Source: Branchiostoma floridae (Eukaryota > Chordata > Leptocardii > Amphioxiformes > Branchiostomatidae). Taken from it: a stretch of DNA of 23,887 nucleotides. The notes under the pieces are model-generated. The model worked only from the letters and a program-made list of their open reading frames with translations. It was not told where the DNA came from and searched no databases. The DNA lies in assembly GCF_000003815.2 (NCBI RefSeq), contig NC_049987.1, positions 4,092,162-4,116,048 on the forward strand, written 5' to 3'. The translations under genes and the position numbers were made by a program. Positions 23,711 through 23,887 of this stretch are shown here, in pieces (the first letter of the stretch is position 1; each line of letters starts with the position of its first letter).

Positions 23711-23887
23711 TTCATCACTCTTTTATGTGGAGGTCTTATATAAGTACCTATAGCTAGTATCGAAGTTACTCAAGTCGATTCAAGTAGGAACTGAGTGTTA
23801 AAACACAGGGATCTAAATGTGGTAAACTACCGAAGTTGTCGGGGATATGATTTGAATTTCTTAGACCGTATACTTGACATAAGCCAA
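23711..23887. other. Right end of window, nothing recognised
   Basis: AT-rich sequence; a palindromic CTTATATAAG lies at 23735-23744. No gene or element could be supported. Confidence 0.5.

Noticed and set aside
23735-23744. CTTATATAAG as a TATA box of the racemase-like gene
   Set aside because: It lies about 620 bp upstream of the start codon, is palindromic and stands alone; there is no evidence of transcription starting there.

Overview
The window is animal nuclear DNA: two spliced genes with GT-AG introns, long AT-rich introns, many short transposable elements and tandem repeats, and two assembly gaps (N at 10604-10890 and 11732-11831). The genes and the mix of tRNA-derived SINEs, TA-flanked MITEs, a mariner relic and a LINE tail fit an invertebrate deuterostome, most likely a lancelet (Branchiostoma). 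The species is inference; the intron-exon structures are read directly.

Left half, + strand (239-13554): the C-terminal 733 codons of a multi-Tudor germline protein (RNF17/TDRD1/TDRD7 type) in 13 exons. Three extended-Tudor units can be followed; the 5' end lies left of the window. All junctions stay in frame except the first part of exon 11, which lacks two single bases beside an assembly gap. The intron before exon 11 holds the most striking object here: about 30 visible copies of a 76-bp unit. Each copy joins the last 32 nt of that intron, with its AG acceptor, to the first 44 nt of the Tudor exon. The acceptor of the preceding exon is also duplicated, as an exact 110-bp tandem repeat.

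Middle (13555-17687): the two genes converge on about 4.1 kb of intergenic DNA. It holds a deleted mariner element with perfect 32-bp terminal inverted repeats, a hairpin element, two further inverted-repeat elements (one carrying a poly(A)-tailed insertion) and a small cluster of promoter-like motifs.

Right half, - strand (23113 down to 17688): a complete six-exon, 329-residue PLP-dependent enzyme of the serine racemase/threonine dehydratase family. All five introns are phase 0. The PLP lysine is K56, and the metal-site residues and the terminal SGGN motif are kept. Two cofactor-phosphate loops are altered (STGNF for SSGNH, GTGG for GGGG), so it may be a divergent paralogue rather than an ordinary serine racemase. 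Its introns carry two MITEs, an (AT)n tract and an old direct duplication; a roughly 180-bp tandem duplication lies upstream of its start codon.

Nothing suggests that the two genes work together. The Tudor protein should act in germ granules and the piRNA pathway; the enzyme should act on serine, threonine or a related amino acid in the cytosol. The unusual biology here is mainly in genome structure.
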